From Dermanyssus gallinae (taxonomy: Eukaryota; Arthropoda; Arachnida; Mesostigmata; Dermanyssidae), in contig QVRM01000423.1 of NCBI GenBank assembly GCA_003439945.1, forward strand, positions 1 through 64,000: a stretch of 64,000 nt of DNA, given 5' to 3'. A program made the translations under genes and the position numbers. A model generated the notes under the pieces. It made no database searches. It saw only the letters and a list, made by a program, of their open reading frames with translations, and was not told the DNA's origin. Of this stretch, positions 46,545 to 57,000 are shown in pieces (the stretch's first letter is position 1; each line of letters starts with the position of its first letter).

Positions 46545-47512
46545 CTAAAAACAAAAAAAAGATGTTTTCTTTTTAGTCACAGGCTATTAGATCGGGCATT
46601 CGCGCCACGTGCGCCAATAATGTGCCTAAACAACCTTACGCTCGTGCGTCACGTATTTCATTTTAGGGTACCCTACCTGGAATCGGCAGCACTGCGCGCA
46701 AAACTCATTCGCCTACCATACAAGTCGCGCAGATACACGGCAAGCATGCTCATCATTGTACCTGAAGTCTCTCTCTGCGACAGCAATCAATGGCTTCACG
46801 ACGTGAAATGGGCGGATATTCAACAGGAGCTCGGCAAAATGCAGAGTACGTTTGTAACCAGTTTATCTCGAAGTATTTGTTTTTGCATCATCGTACCCGA
46901 ATATAATAACATGTATATGCCCGATATCAATATGCATAGACTAACCGTTTGTGCCGACTACCAAAATGGCAAGCATAGGTCGCTTTGCGATGTTTGGTTA
47001 GTTTCTTGGTAATGTCTCAGCTCAACTTTCCGTAATCTGTGTAATATCCTTGTTGATCTCTGCGCCGCATGGGCTTATTCCAGTGACCCGTGTCAACCTG
47101 ACGATGCCCCGCTTTGAGATCGGTTCTCGCCTTGGCCTGGAAGACACCCTGTGTTCACTGGGAATGGCCTCTGCGTTCGACCCGTCTTCATCGGACCTTT
47201 CTGGAATCGTCGCCGATAAAAACCAGGGCCTTAGCATCGACCGAGTCATACACGAGACAAAGGTTGGTAGACTGCGCAACTGCGTATGTCTGAGCTGGTG
47301 GATGGCCTTAGACCCTTTTCGAATAGAGCAAATTCCCTGATATCGCCCGCTTAGAACCTTTTTAGGATACCATACATGCTCCCTGCACGCATGCCTACGG
47401 ATATATATCAGCGTAAAGATAAATAAGTATAACCGACTGTATGTAAATGAAACTTGGTAACTGCATATGAGATGTAGATGTTGCAAACGAAAATTCCATT
47501 GAATCAATGGTT

Positions 47513-47554
<42 letters not shown>

Positions 47555-47815
47555 GAGAAGATTCTAACTACAAATAAGTTGTCTACATAAGTTTCTACAT
47601 ATTTGTGGCCTTGATCTTGCCAGATGGTCGTCACAAAGTATGGCACAGAAGCGGCTGCAGCTACCCTCCTCGCGGTGACGAAGAGTTCATACGAGTCTCC
47701 GCGCGAACCCCTGAATGTGGTGATTGATCGAGCGTTCTATGTCGCCATCTTGTACGACGCAAATGATACAGCCGACACGTTGCCGCTTTTCAACGGGGTT
47801 GTCTATCATGTATAG
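40822..47815 (+). CDS. Serpin gene A, complete, six exons (secreted inhibitory-type serpin)
   Basis: Predicted secreted serine/cysteine protease inhibitor. Six GT-AG exons (40822-40974, 42151-42418, 45493-45859, 46667-46845, 47084-47262, 47624-47815) join in consistent phase (0,1,2,1,0) into 445 residues, a normal serpin length plus leader. Residues 1-32 form a signal peptide with core ALVLFAAGLF. Family landmarks are NVLLSPLSV (76-84), NALYFKGDW (222-230), LPYKSRRY (279 on), MPRFEI (330-335), DLSGI (360-364) and the inhibitory hinge YGTEAAAAT (388-396). Counting P15 from the hinge glycine puts Ser403 at P1 and Lys402 at P2. The start is the first ATG ahead of the leader and is matched by the same ATGAAGCTT start in gene B. 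AATAAA lies 220 bp after the stop. The target protease is unknown. The splice sites are read from the sequence and have no transcript support. Confidence 0.9.
41538..41578 (+). repeat. (AAT)n microsatellite in serpin A intron 1
   Basis: About 13 AAT units. Confidence 0.95.
42040..42062 (+). repeat. (TA)n in serpin A intron 1
   Basis: 23 bp, about 90 bp before the exon 2 acceptor. Confidence 0.95.
42151..42418 (+). CDS. Serpin A exon 2 (helices A-B region)
   Basis: 268 nt between acceptor TTGATTGCAG and donor CCAG|GTAGG. It begins LWTAVGKFGHELL and carries the N-terminal serpin signature SPLSVHSALSMALEG. It is identical in length to exon 2 of gene B. Confidence 0.92.
42877..42904 (+). repeat. 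(TA)n in serpin A intron 2
   Basis: 28 bp. Confidence 0.95.
45158..45194 (+). repeat. (TA)n in serpin A intron 2
   Basis: 37 bp. Confidence 0.95.
45493..45859 (+). CDS. Serpin A exon 3
   Basis: 367 nt after acceptor GACATTGCAG, with donor GTAAGT at 45860. The split codon G|AT gives Asp. It contains INDFVRERTNNLIPQIL and NALYFKGDW, both conserved serpin segments. Exon length matches gene B exactly. Confidence 0.92.
46460..46543 (+). repeat. (ATT)28 microsatellite in serpin A intron 3
   Basis: Uninterrupted trinucleotide repeat of about 28 units, 124 bp upstream of the exon 4 acceptor. Confidence 0.95.
46667..46845 (+). CDS. Serpin A exon 4
   Basis: 179 nt after acceptor CATTTTAG; donor GTACGT at 46846. 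It encodes VPYLESAALRAKLIRLPYK and a hydrophobic SMLIIVPE strand, as expected for central beta-sheet strands of serpins. Confidence 0.85.
47084..47262 (+). CDS. Serpin A exon 5
   Basis: 179 nt after acceptor TTATTCCAG; donor AAG|GTTGGT. It carries MPRFEIGSRLGLEDTL, LGMASAFDPSSSDLSGI and VIHETK, the standard serpin stretch before the reactive loop. It ends in phase 0. Confidence 0.9.
47521..47550 (+). repeat. (TA)15 in serpin A intron 5
   Basis: 30 bp, 73 bp before the reactive-loop exon. Confidence 0.95.
47624..47815 (+). CDS. Serpin A exon 6 (reactive centre loop and C-terminus)
   Basis: 192 nt including TAG. Acceptor CTTGCCAG, phase 0. It encodes the hinge GTEAAAAT, the exposed loop around TKSSYES, and the C-terminal strands FYVAILYD...LFNGVVYHV. 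The whole reactive loop lies in this last exon. Confidence 0.92.
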   Translation: MVVTKYGTEAAAATLLAVTKSSYESPREPLNVVIDRAFYVAILYDANDTADTLPLFNGVVYHV

Positions 47816-48034
47816 TCTTGGTGTAGCACTTACTTCTCTGGGTACGGGCCCATGGCCACATTAGGTGAGCCAGACTGTTGGACTATTCTTTGAACACAGC
47901 GTAAAGACAATTCGTCTGATGGCCGCGTAGCTGAGCATTGACCCCGTAAGGGAGAAAGCAATCAACTAACGGAAACAAATAATACCAATTCTCTACAAAT
48001 ACGTGCAAAACATCGACGGCTTAATGGCTCGAAC

Positions 48035-48050
48035 AATAAAAACCAATAAA
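48035..48050 (+). promoter_or_regulatory. Two AATAAA polyadenylation signals of serpin A
   Basis: AATAAA at 48035-48040 and again at 48045-48050, 220-235 bp after the serpin A stop and the first such signals downstream in this orientation. Confidence 0.6.
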
Positions 48051-48184
48051 CGTATGTATTCTTCCTATAAAATTGTCTGTTTGTCATACTTTGTGTGATG
48101 ATAGAACTCAGATTCTACTGTGTAACATAGAAGCTAGCAAACATTTGAGAAACGGCTTGCCTCATTTTCAGTTGCTTATTTTTA

Positions 48185-48214
48185 AAGGTTACTGTGATTG
48201 GTTACAGTAACCTT
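48185..48214. repeat. 11-bp inverted repeat
   Basis: AAGGTTACTGT (48185-48195) and its complement (48204-48214), 8-nt loop. It lies about 135 bp past the serpin A poly(A) signals; significance unclear. Confidence 0.9.
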
Positions 48215-48576
48215 CGAAAAAAAGTATCGTGGCCATACTAAGTCAGACCGTTGGGAAGGCCACTGGAAGCTTAATTTCCGATCCGAAGCAGATAATTTTG
48301 GGGAACACTACTTTCGACTAACAAGAAAAACAACGTTACGCGTAGTTCAATAGAGTCAATAAGTGTCATAGCCCATACTTCTTTATCCTATATTAACAGT
48401 TTTTTCACAACCTAACCTTCTCATCAAGCCGCTCGAGCAAACTTACTCACCAGACCACTGCGTAGAAAGGCCCTTAGTGCAGACACAGCAGAGAACCAAT
48501 GTGGGAAGAACGCTTTTCCCCTAAAATACGTCCTGAGATTGCACTTGTAGGTTCGTAACTCTGAACTCATACCTAG

Positions 48577-48866
48577 TGGTGGCGTGGTCTAGGGACTCGT
48601 GCGCTAGTCATTGTTGATATCTACAGGGGTGTCGCCGATTCTATCCCTGTTGTTGATCGAAATTTCTTTGATCGATGATCATTAAAAATAGATGCTAAAC
48701 CATACCGCTGAGAGTCAGCGGCCATGCTGCCACAACGATGTTTGGGAAACCCTAGATATCTCAATATGTCCGTCCCTCGGTGCATTAAAGATATGTCTCA
48801 GGATAAGTTCCAATCCCGTAGGAAACGCAAGCTGGCCTAGAATTAAAAACAACCTCCTTAAAAAAT
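48577..48866 (+). mobile_element. tRNA-derived SINE, family I, copy 2
   Basis: About 290 bp. The tRNA-like head begins GTGGCGTGGTCTAGGGACTC. The body contains GCTGAGAGTCAGCGGCCATG and the tail ends AACAACCTCCTTAAAAAA. The inverted copy at 52785-53078 is the best preserved. Confidence 0.85.
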
Positions 48867-49249
48867 ATATATATTTTTAAACACACATCTTTTCACACCT
48901 GGTATAGCGTTTTCAATGTCTTATTTCCCTGTAGGCTGCTTGTGTGTATCCAAAATGTCGATGGCTATTTAGTAAAGGTAAATACACTTTTACATACATA
49001 ATTTGACAACCAAAGCTCTAAAATAGACCTTTGGCGAATACCCATTGCCTTGTCAATCGTCTATCTGTTTAAATATAAATAGCTCGCCTTTCGGTAGTCC
49101 AAAACCGTACGACGAAGATATAGTTGAACTCTGACCTACTATGTAGTGTTTCTAGTTTCCTCTTCCCTGATAGATTGCGGTCAACATCTAAGAGTATGAA
49201 TCTCTTGAGTTTGTAAAGCTGAGTCGTAATTGTATTTGGCCTTTGCAAT

Positions 49250-49935
49250 TGCACATAAAACGACCAACTGATACGACGAAACGCGTGCTTGATGTTCTAC
49301 GAGGTCACGCCGTTGCATTTCTACGGCACATCAGATACGTTTTGCTAGGGTGCTTAAAAGACAGACTGTTTTATAGACGACCCCACTCCCTTGTATTAGC
49401 GCCACGTTAACTGTTTTCATCGTTGCGATGTACGCGGATGTCAAAGTGGTCGTTCGTCACGACCTGGCTGCCATCAAGCGCATCGCTTCTCTGGCAAAGG
49501 TGTTCCTTGTCTCAGGGGCGCTGAAAATAAACGCCATAAAGGCCAAGGCTGTAAAATGCAGAAGAAGGGGTCGATTGGCTGCAAAAGGCGTTATACGTTG
49601 CGGCGGTCAATTCTGGGAATTTATCAGTACTTTCCGGAATCTTGGCTACGGCTTCATTATACTACGACGACCTTCACTGCGCACATCGTTGGGATAGTGC
49701 GCACAGCTTTGGCGCTCTTTATGGAGAGGTGGGCGAGGTTTGGTGACTGTTCGTCCCGACGGCACTCTTCCACCTCAAGATTGTTCCAAAGCTGATGTAT
49801 GGCCTTAACAGGGTATGGAGACACCTCGATCAGGCAAACTTTGATTGGCTTGAAAGTTATTTTACAACGTACATGCATCGAGTAGTTTGCGTGTCAATGC
49901 CGGTAAGAAGCCACTTTGTATATCCAATGTGGTAA
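49250..49935 (+). pseudogene. Reverse transcriptase fragment, same family as 10.6-13.4 kb
   Basis: Contains a degenerate motif C (MYADVKVVV, where YADD is expected), GALKINAIKAKAVK, RRRGRLAAKGVIRCGGQ and, after a frameshift, YGFHYTT and KLMYGLNRVWRHLDQANFDWL. The block RRRGRLAAxGVIRC matches the 12.6-kb copy. Stops and frameshifts make it a remnant. Confidence 0.78.
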
Positions 49936-50353
49936 CCACGTAGGCGACACGGGTGTTTGGTTCGCAGTTCAGACTCCGCGTGCACATCCTAAGGCGCGAT
50001 TATTTCTGAAGACATAGAGTAGCAGTAACAATGTGCAGAGTTGTTCGACAATCTGTTTTTATACTTTGTCTGTAATTTTGCAGGCATTCCATGCGAGGTT
50101 TGTTTTTGTTTCAGCAGTCTCTTGGGTGCAAATGATGGCCGGAGATAGCAGAGTACCATCTCGCCAGCTTTGGGAATGTCTGCTTAAGTTTTGACGCGAC
50201 TGGTCGAGCTACATCTGCGTAAAAATGCTGTCGTTTAAGAGGCCCAGAGCTGACATTTTTTTGGCTCATTTATTATCGATGGAAAATCACTTGTGATAGG
50301 AAGACGCGCGGAGACCTTCGCATAGAGTTTGACTTGTTTGCCTTCTATGTATA

Positions 50354-51675
50354 CGAGGTGTGTTCAAAAAGACTGTATCGCGACTTTTGAATTTTCGCGG
50401 GTTACGTATATTCGAATTTCGAGTTTTTGTGGCGTTATGTTGGTACTCATGTCTCTCACTTATGCCGACAAGCTCGGCCATTTTTAATGTTCACTTAATT
50501 GTTGACAGCTGCTTTGCTTGCACGTGTTTTGGATCGTCTTCGATGTTTACCTATTCAAAAAAATGGATCAAAGAACCTGTATCAAATTTTGTGTGAAAAA
50601 CGAAATTAAGTGCGCGGATGCATTCCGAATGTTGACTGTGGCATACGGAGAAGCTACCTTGGACCGAAGCAACGTTTATCGGTGGTACAAAATGTTCTCA
50701 GAAGGCCGAGAAGATGTGAACGACGAAGAGCGTGCCGGACGCCCGAGCACTTCAACAACAGACGAAAACATTAATGAAGTGGAGAAAATGGTATTGGCCA
50801 ATCGTCGAATCACCGTTAGAGAAGTTGCTGAGGACCTAAACATATCGATTGGCTCGTGCCATTCGATTTTTATCAATGATTTGGGCATGAGACGGGTCGC
50901 CGCGAAATTCGTACCAAAATTGCTCAATTGCGACCAAAAACAGCATCGCATGAACATTGCTAATGAGATGTTGGACTCTGTCCGCAACGACCCAAATTTG
51001 CTCCAGAGGGTCATAACTGGTGACGAATCGTGGGTTTATGGTTATGACGTGGAAACCAAAGCTCAATCATCTCAATGGAAGCTGCCGCACGAACCAAGAC
51101 CGAAAAAAGCGCGCCAAGTTCGGTCGAATGTGAAAGTTTTGCTGACAGTTTTCTTCGATTGCAGGGGCGTGGTGCATCATGAGTTCTTGCCACAGGGTAG
51201 AACGGTCAATAAGGAATATTACCTGCAAGTTATGCGCAATTTGCGCGAAGCAATCCGCCAGAAACGCCCGGATTTGTGGAAGAGCAAAAATTGGCTTTTG
51301 CACCACGATAACGCCCCTGCTCATACATCGTTGCTTGTGCGCGAGTTTTTGGCCAAAAACAACACACTAATGATGCCGCAGCCACCGTATTCCCCAGATC
51401 TGGCCCCCTGTGACTTTTTCTTGTTCCCTAAACTGAAGAGGCCCATGAAAGGACGACGTTACGCTACGCTTGACGAGATAAAGACGGCATCGAAGGAGGA
51501 GCTGAATAAGATAAAAAAAAATGTTTTTTTGAAGTGCTTCGAAGATTGGAAAAACCGTTGGCACAAGTGTATAATATCTCATGGGGATTACTTTGAAGGG
51601 GACAAAATAGATATTCATGAATAAATGAATAATTTTTGAAAAAACACAAAAGTCGCGCTTTTTGAACACACCTCG
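50354..51675 (+). mobile_element. Full-length mariner transposon with intact transposase
   Basis: 1322-bp DNA transposon. The first 18 bp of each end are a perfect inverted pair (CGAGGTGTGTTCAAAAAG and its complement), and similarity continues inward after an 8-base gap. The element is flanked by TA on each side (50352-50353 and 51676-51677), the mariner target duplication. The single ORF inside is unbroken. A deleted relative lies at 24797-25392 on the other strand. Intact ends and ORF suggest recent insertion. Confidence 0.95.
50563..51624 (+). CDS. Mariner transposase, 353 aa, D,D34D
   Basis: Cut-and-paste transposase acting on the flanking inverted repeats. The N-terminal half is a paired helix-turn-helix DNA-binding region (about 1-115, with VYRWYKMFSEGRED at 38-51 and the linker RAGRPSTS). 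The catalytic DDE/D domain has D154 in TGDESW, D249 in HHDNAPAH and D284 in YSPDLAPCDFFLF, with exactly 34 residues between the last two, the mariner signature. The usual WVPHEL motif is FVPKLL here (116-121). The ATG at 50563 is preferred over upstream in-frame codons because it gives MDQRT and a normal family length (about 345-355). Full length without stops. Confidence 0.95.
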   Translation: MDQRTCIKFCVKNEIKCADAFRMLTVAYGEATLDRSNVYRWYKMFSEGREDVNDEERAGRPSTSTTDENINEVEKMVLANRRITVREVAEDLNISIGSCHSIFINDLGMRRVAAKFVPKLLNCDQKQHRMNIANEMLDSVRNDPNLLQRVITGDESWVYGYDVETKAQSSQWKLPHEPRPKKARQVRSNVKVLLTVFFDCRGVVHHEFLPQGRTVNKEYYLQVMRNLREAIRQKRPDLWKSKNWLLHHDNAPAHTSLLVREFLAKNNTLMMPQPPYSPDLAPCDFFLFPKLKRPMKGRRYATLDEIKTASKEELNKIKKNVFLKCFEDWKNRWHKCIISHGDYFEGDKIDIHE

Positions 51676-51677
51676 TA

Positions 51678-52784
51678 CATTCCTAACTTCGCAATTATTG
51701 TTACTGATTTCGTAGACACGTCCACAGTTGGCGCAATGAGCCTTATTTTAATATTCTTACATCTCGTATTCTGCATAACCGTTTCGTTATTGACACTCTA
51801 AGACTTTGCGTCGCATCTGATGACATTGTAAACACTCAATAGTTGGGACCCTGCCCACAATGTGACCCTAAATATCTCACCGGCCATGCGCGCTTTCGGA
51901 ACGTGCATAGTGTCAAAACGGAGTCGGACTCTAGTTGATTTTTTCAACGTCAATATTCAACGTCTTTGTCGCGTTCCCATTGTCATTCCGTGTCCCGATA
52001 GCATACACTTCTTTCTTAGCTGCGTCGACACATTGACATCTTATCGATATCACATTTGTTTCACTCATATTCAGTATGCGACGCATTGACCTTGAAGGCA
52101 GCCTAAAATACCATCAGCGGTGAACTAAAGATTAATTCCATAAATTCGACCCCGGTGTGCAGATATATCTGGATATTTCTGTATACTCTTTGTCCAGCCT
52201 TTTTGCCGGTAACGTCTAGTTTGGTACCTTTAGGTAAATCGCCAATTTGATTTGCGTCGTAATTCAGGCGCTTGCATATGACTCACCGAGTTCTTTCTAT
52301 TACTATTATTATATCAACTATAATAAAAACACTGAGAGATCTTAGTGCTTCGAGATTATCTGAGCAGTAGAAAAATACATCGGGCCAGGTTTCCGTATGA
52401 GTAGCCTCTTGTGGACTCCGAATAACTGTAAACGCGGTCACCTTGGCTACTTTTTTTGCGGCTGCTTTCAACGCTTTCTCCTGCCGAGCGGGAACTTGGC
52501 TCAATGCCTCGTCATCTCCAGTACAGTAAGACGTACCGCTAATTGTTTTAGACGGCTCATCGTCACACTTGCTTTCTCCACCGACCCCGTCTCCTTGTCC
52601 ATCTCTCCGATAGCCTGTCATCTCGGTGCTGGCATTCTCTTACTGCTGCTGCCGTTTCCCTTGATAACGTCGCCGACCTATGACACTTAGCAGACACCGC
52701 ACATATACACGTATAAGGGACGTACAAATAAATATCCATTCATGTCCAAAAATAGTTATTTCAATCCCACAGTATTTAGAATTA
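51678..52784. other. No gene recognised; one uncertain minus-strand frame
   Basis: The minus-strand frame 52621-52283 (112 codons, with a charged segment PARQEKALKAAAKKVAKV) has no family I can name. It may be an exon or chance. Confidence 0.3.
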
Positions 52785-53078
52785 TTTTTTTTAAGGAGGT
52801 TGTTTTTAATTCTAGACTATCCTCCGTCTCCAACGGGCTTGGAACTTAACCTGAGGTATATCTTCAATGCACCTAGGGCGGGACATGTTAAGATATCTAG
52901 GGTTTCCCCAACAGTCCTTGTGGCAGCATGGCCGCTGACTCTCAGCGGTATGGTTTATCGTCTATTCTCAATGAACATCGCTTAAAGAAAATTCGATCAA
53001 CAACAGGGATCGAACCGGCGACACCCCGGTAGATGATAACTATGACTAGCGCACTAGTCCCCTAGACCACGCCGCCAC
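52785..53078 (-). mobile_element. tRNA-derived SINE, family I, copy 3 (best boxes)
   Basis: On the minus strand the A box reads TGGTCTAGGGG and the B box GGTTCGATCCC, both perfect fits to RNA polymerase III promoter consensus. The body and A-rich tail match copy 2 in inverted orientation. Such elements depend on a LINE partner for movement. Confidence 0.9.
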
Positions 53079-53889
53079 AATCCCACTGTATTAATCAAGA
53101 TTTATCTATATCTAATAGTATCTATCAGTATTCATCTATATCCAAGAGTGTACATCATAATTCATCTATTCATCTGTTCATATCTATGGATATCCTTCAA
53201 GATCCATGAATATCAGACGCATAACCTCTTAGTACTTATTAGTATTACAAACTACATGCAGCTTATGTTATCGTCGCCCGCCATGCGTATTGTTCATGGC
53301 GCATGGTGGTGGGTGTTGTGGTGCCGGCAGACAATCTTACAGATCTTCTCAATTTGATCTAACCTAGCTATAACTGCTGGTATCGTTGGTAACAAACACC
53401 GAAACATCTCGAGGTCGCCAGCGTCGCACCGGTCAACAAACACCGCGCTAAGGCCACCGGGATTGTAGCGTGAGTGGCGAGCGGCCGCGGGTTGGGCGCG
53501 GGATAGCGGCTATCACCGTCACCACAACGGATGTGCTTAGTCGTACGACTGACCCACTGTTTTGGTCACAGACTGCCGGCCGCATCGGTCGGCAGCTTCC
53601 TTCTGCTTACTGATAGTAGCAGCACTCTCTTCTAATCATATCGTGTTTTGCCAGTTGTTCAGTATGCTCATATTCAAAACATTCACAGTCCTTTCTGGTC
53701 GCACACAGAGAGCAGTAGAGGCAACAGCCAACGGAAGCTTTCGATACGGGTCGCGATAGTCGCGCCGCCCGGCCTAGTTCGTGGCTGTGAGACGTTGTTT
53801 GCCTCCTCATGTCTTATACATTCATTAACTGCCAGTCTTAGTGGTGGTGGTGGTGGTGGTGGTTGATGCTGACAAGCCGACAGCACACG
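53079..53889 (+). other. Upstream region of serpin B
   Basis: No gene seen. It contains a degenerate ATCTAT/ATTCATC-rich stretch (about 53095-53220) and a (GGT)n run at 53840-53862 directly before the presumed 5' leader. It is the candidate promoter region of serpin B. Confidence 0.35.
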
Positions 53890-54045
53890 ATGAAGCTTAT
53901 CGACGGGCCTGCGGCTGCTAAGGCGGCCATGGTCCTGTTTGTAGCGGGACTTTTCGTAGGACCGCCCGCACATGTGGAGGCGGCCGCGGTGGAGGCGAAG
54001 GCGGTGGACGATGCGTCGGTAGAGCCGAGTGACGCCGAACGGCAG
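53890..54045 (+). CDS. Serpin B exon 1 (signal peptide)
   Basis: 52 codons from ATG to the donor CAG|GTAAGC. About 60 bp after the donor remain alignable with the start of serpin A intron 1 (both hold CAATGGCCGATAG), supporting duplication of the whole locus. Confidence 0.85.
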
Positions 54046-57000
54046 GTAAGCGCACAGCAGAATGGGCAATGGCCGATAGCCCTTTGTCGGAAGGGCACTT
54101 TCAGCTCCATGATCATCAACAGTCCACTTTATCTGAACGCCTCACCTTGCGACCTTTACAACGGAACGCCCACATTAAGCCATAGCTCTGCGTGAAATAG
54201 CACACAATCAGAGAACGGTTACAAGGCAGAGTTTTTTCCTTTACGTACTACCTTTGATTCTGAGCTACTCTCACCACAAGCAGTGCACAGCGTGAGCGCC
54301 AACATCTTTTAGCCTGGCATAGTTACCCTAATTTTAGAAGGGCAGTGCAACAATGGTCATATTATTTGGGGTGGTCATACCAACAATGGGCAATTCGTTC
54401 TGATAAAAAGCATTGCGTTCTGATAATAAGCTGTGCGTCTGCCTAGTTCCAAGCCATACGCCAAGCGAGCGATCCGTGTGTCTGATCAGACATGACCACT
54501 CCGATGTAGAGTGTACCGCTGACTTCGCAGCTCGTCGGAGTGAGCACCGAGTTGATGTGTTAGCAAGTTTTAATTAACTCATTCCAAGCTTCCCTGGTAT
54601 AAAAGGCCACAATAGGGCATCCTTCACGTTTTAAGAAAATTCACTTGAGGTGCGGGAAGAATGAGGATCTAGTTGTAAGCGTGCAACCGTTGCACGCAAC
54701 CGTTGCACGGTTCTTTGCCCGCCACGTCCCCAGTTAAGACGCCCCCGAGACCTTCTAGTTTTCCGTGCATTCGCTGACACGCTGCTGCTGCTGCCATCGC
54801 GCAAACGGTAGTTGAGAATCTTCAATAAGCTTTAAAAGTTGTCTTTATAATTTAGTCATCGTACACAACATTACTTAATTTGTACGCCGCCTGAAATAAC
54901 ACTGATATAGTGCTTATAATAGAAACCTAGTTAGGTGTAGGTAATAAACATGTTTTTTCAAGAAAACGATCGCGTGGTCATAGGTACTCAATAGTCCTGT
55001 GTGAACGTGGTTCTCTAAAAGAGAAGGGGATTGCATACTATTGAGAACACAATGAAAAGTTTCGGATTAAAACTAGATAATGGCACTGAAGCTGTCGCTA
55101 TGGACGTCTATTTTAAACAAAGTTCCATCAGAGCTGCTGTTTTTTTTATACGACAAATAGCGACATCATTGGTGCATATAAATAATACGTAAGTCATTCG
55201 ACCAGATCTGCGATACAGCTAGTCCGATTGTAATTTCTGGGGATTTTAACCTTCCAAAGCCTTTACGCTGAAAGAATGTGTCCTCATGGAGTCAACTTTG
55301 TTGACACTTGCTTCGCCAACCAGTAGACAAGGTCACGAGCCCCTGACCGTATAGCTATGGTACAGGGAGGGCACACTAGAGGTCAGTTCCAGTCATGAAA
55401 TAGGTTATTCGGTTGCCACTGTAGACACTTCAGAGAATCGGTTTGCTAGTCATTCGAATGACAATAATAGGTCTAATAATATTATTTTCAGTCAATTTTC
55501 TAGTCACGTCAATAGCATCAAGTCGTCATCATATTTAGAGTCATACATCTAGTCTTAATAGTGTTAGTGGTTTACTTGTGTTAGCCTATTGACTATTATC
55601 AAGCTATTAGTAACTGGTGATTGCTACTGATGAAGGAATCTTAGGTACGATTACAATATGTTCATTCTACTATAGATTTCGTTTTATTCTCAGATCAATT
55701 TACTCGTGAATGTAGGTGCGTATTTCAATCGCCAATCTTATCCTACCATAATTGCATTTTGTTTTCTATTCTATTTAATGTTGAATATTCTACGCATTGC
55801 TTGTATAAATTGGTGAGACCTGTTTCCGAATTGTGGCACCGTTGACTCGATGTAGAGAAGCTGTTAAATATAGTTTGTTAATTAAAACGTATATTTAACC
55901 AAATACACTCAACTAATGCAAAAGTTAAGTTCCTTGTACCTAAGATAAATAGCAAGCCTCTAACTGTACGCAAGAATGTCAGCAATCTAGAACAGCTCCC
56001 ATCAGGAGCCAAATGCACAGTAGCCAAGAGAGAAAAGTAGCCAACTAGAAAAAATCGTATAATGGATGAACCTAATCTTGATTTTAAGACTACAAAAGAG
56101 TTTTTAGATATGCAAATAAGCAATCAAAGAAAAATAATTCATTGCGGGTTTAAATATAGATTAGATCGTCTTAAACGATTCTAAGGCAAATGCATATGAG
56201 AATTTCTTCTCGTCAGTTTATGTTGCCGAGGGGGATTCGGTCCCCGAAGGTCCCTGACGATGTGGCCTCGGTCAGGCAACTCTTTATATTTACGAATATC
56301 AAAATACAATATTCTTAGAAAAATCAAACAACTAAATATTATGAGGATGACACTATGCATGTTTACGACAGAATCGTTCATCGCATGTAAAATTCTTGAA
56401 AACCCGTCAATAGGCCATATTTTTAGTTTTCCTCAGTCCGAAGACTTTTTGGATGAGAACCAACATGGATTTACTAGAGATAAATCCACGGGTACTTAAC
56501 TCCTCGATATGATAGAAAATATACCATATGCTGGTTTTTGATTGTGTGAATTTTTAATTTTCGAAGGCATTTAATAGATTATACCTTGCGAAGCTCATAC
56601 ATGTTTTATACTAGGGTAATATTTAGTGTTAGTTAAATTTCAGCAAAACATTTTCTTGTACATAAATGAATTTACGTACAAGTTTAAGTGCTCCAGTAGG
56701 GCAAGTATCCCTCATCTTCGTAACTGTTTAGTGCAGAATATTGATTATCACTCTATATCATGAATAAATATTTATCCTACCTGGAGAACTTTTGTGTTTG
56801 CATCAATATTAGCTTAAAGAGGTCGAGTACGTAATGATCTCGCGTTTCTTAGGGATCAGACCTCCACTTATATTTTACATATTCATTTTAGATCTTAAAA
56901 ATAGTATTTCCGAAGCATTTGAATAGGCCCATGTGCTCAGGGTGTCCCTATATCAAATAGGATTAGGTATCTCGGGGTTACTGTGACACCAAAACTGAAA

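Larger units (their letters stand above)
47816..48576. other. 3' flank of serpin A
   Basis: 3' UTR to about 48060 (poly(A) signals at 48035-48050), then plain sequence. No alternative reactive-loop exon was seen. Confidence 0.45.

Noticed and set aside
46333..46554. Poly-Asn / poly-Tyr open frames
   Set aside because: Translation of the (ATT)n microsatellite in serpin A intron 3. The upstream part of the frame leading into exon 4 is intron, since the acceptor lies at 46665-46666.
52283..52621. 112-codon minus-strand frame as a host gene
   Set aside because: No recognisable domain, no supported splice partner and no conservation that I can test; kept only as an uncertain note.
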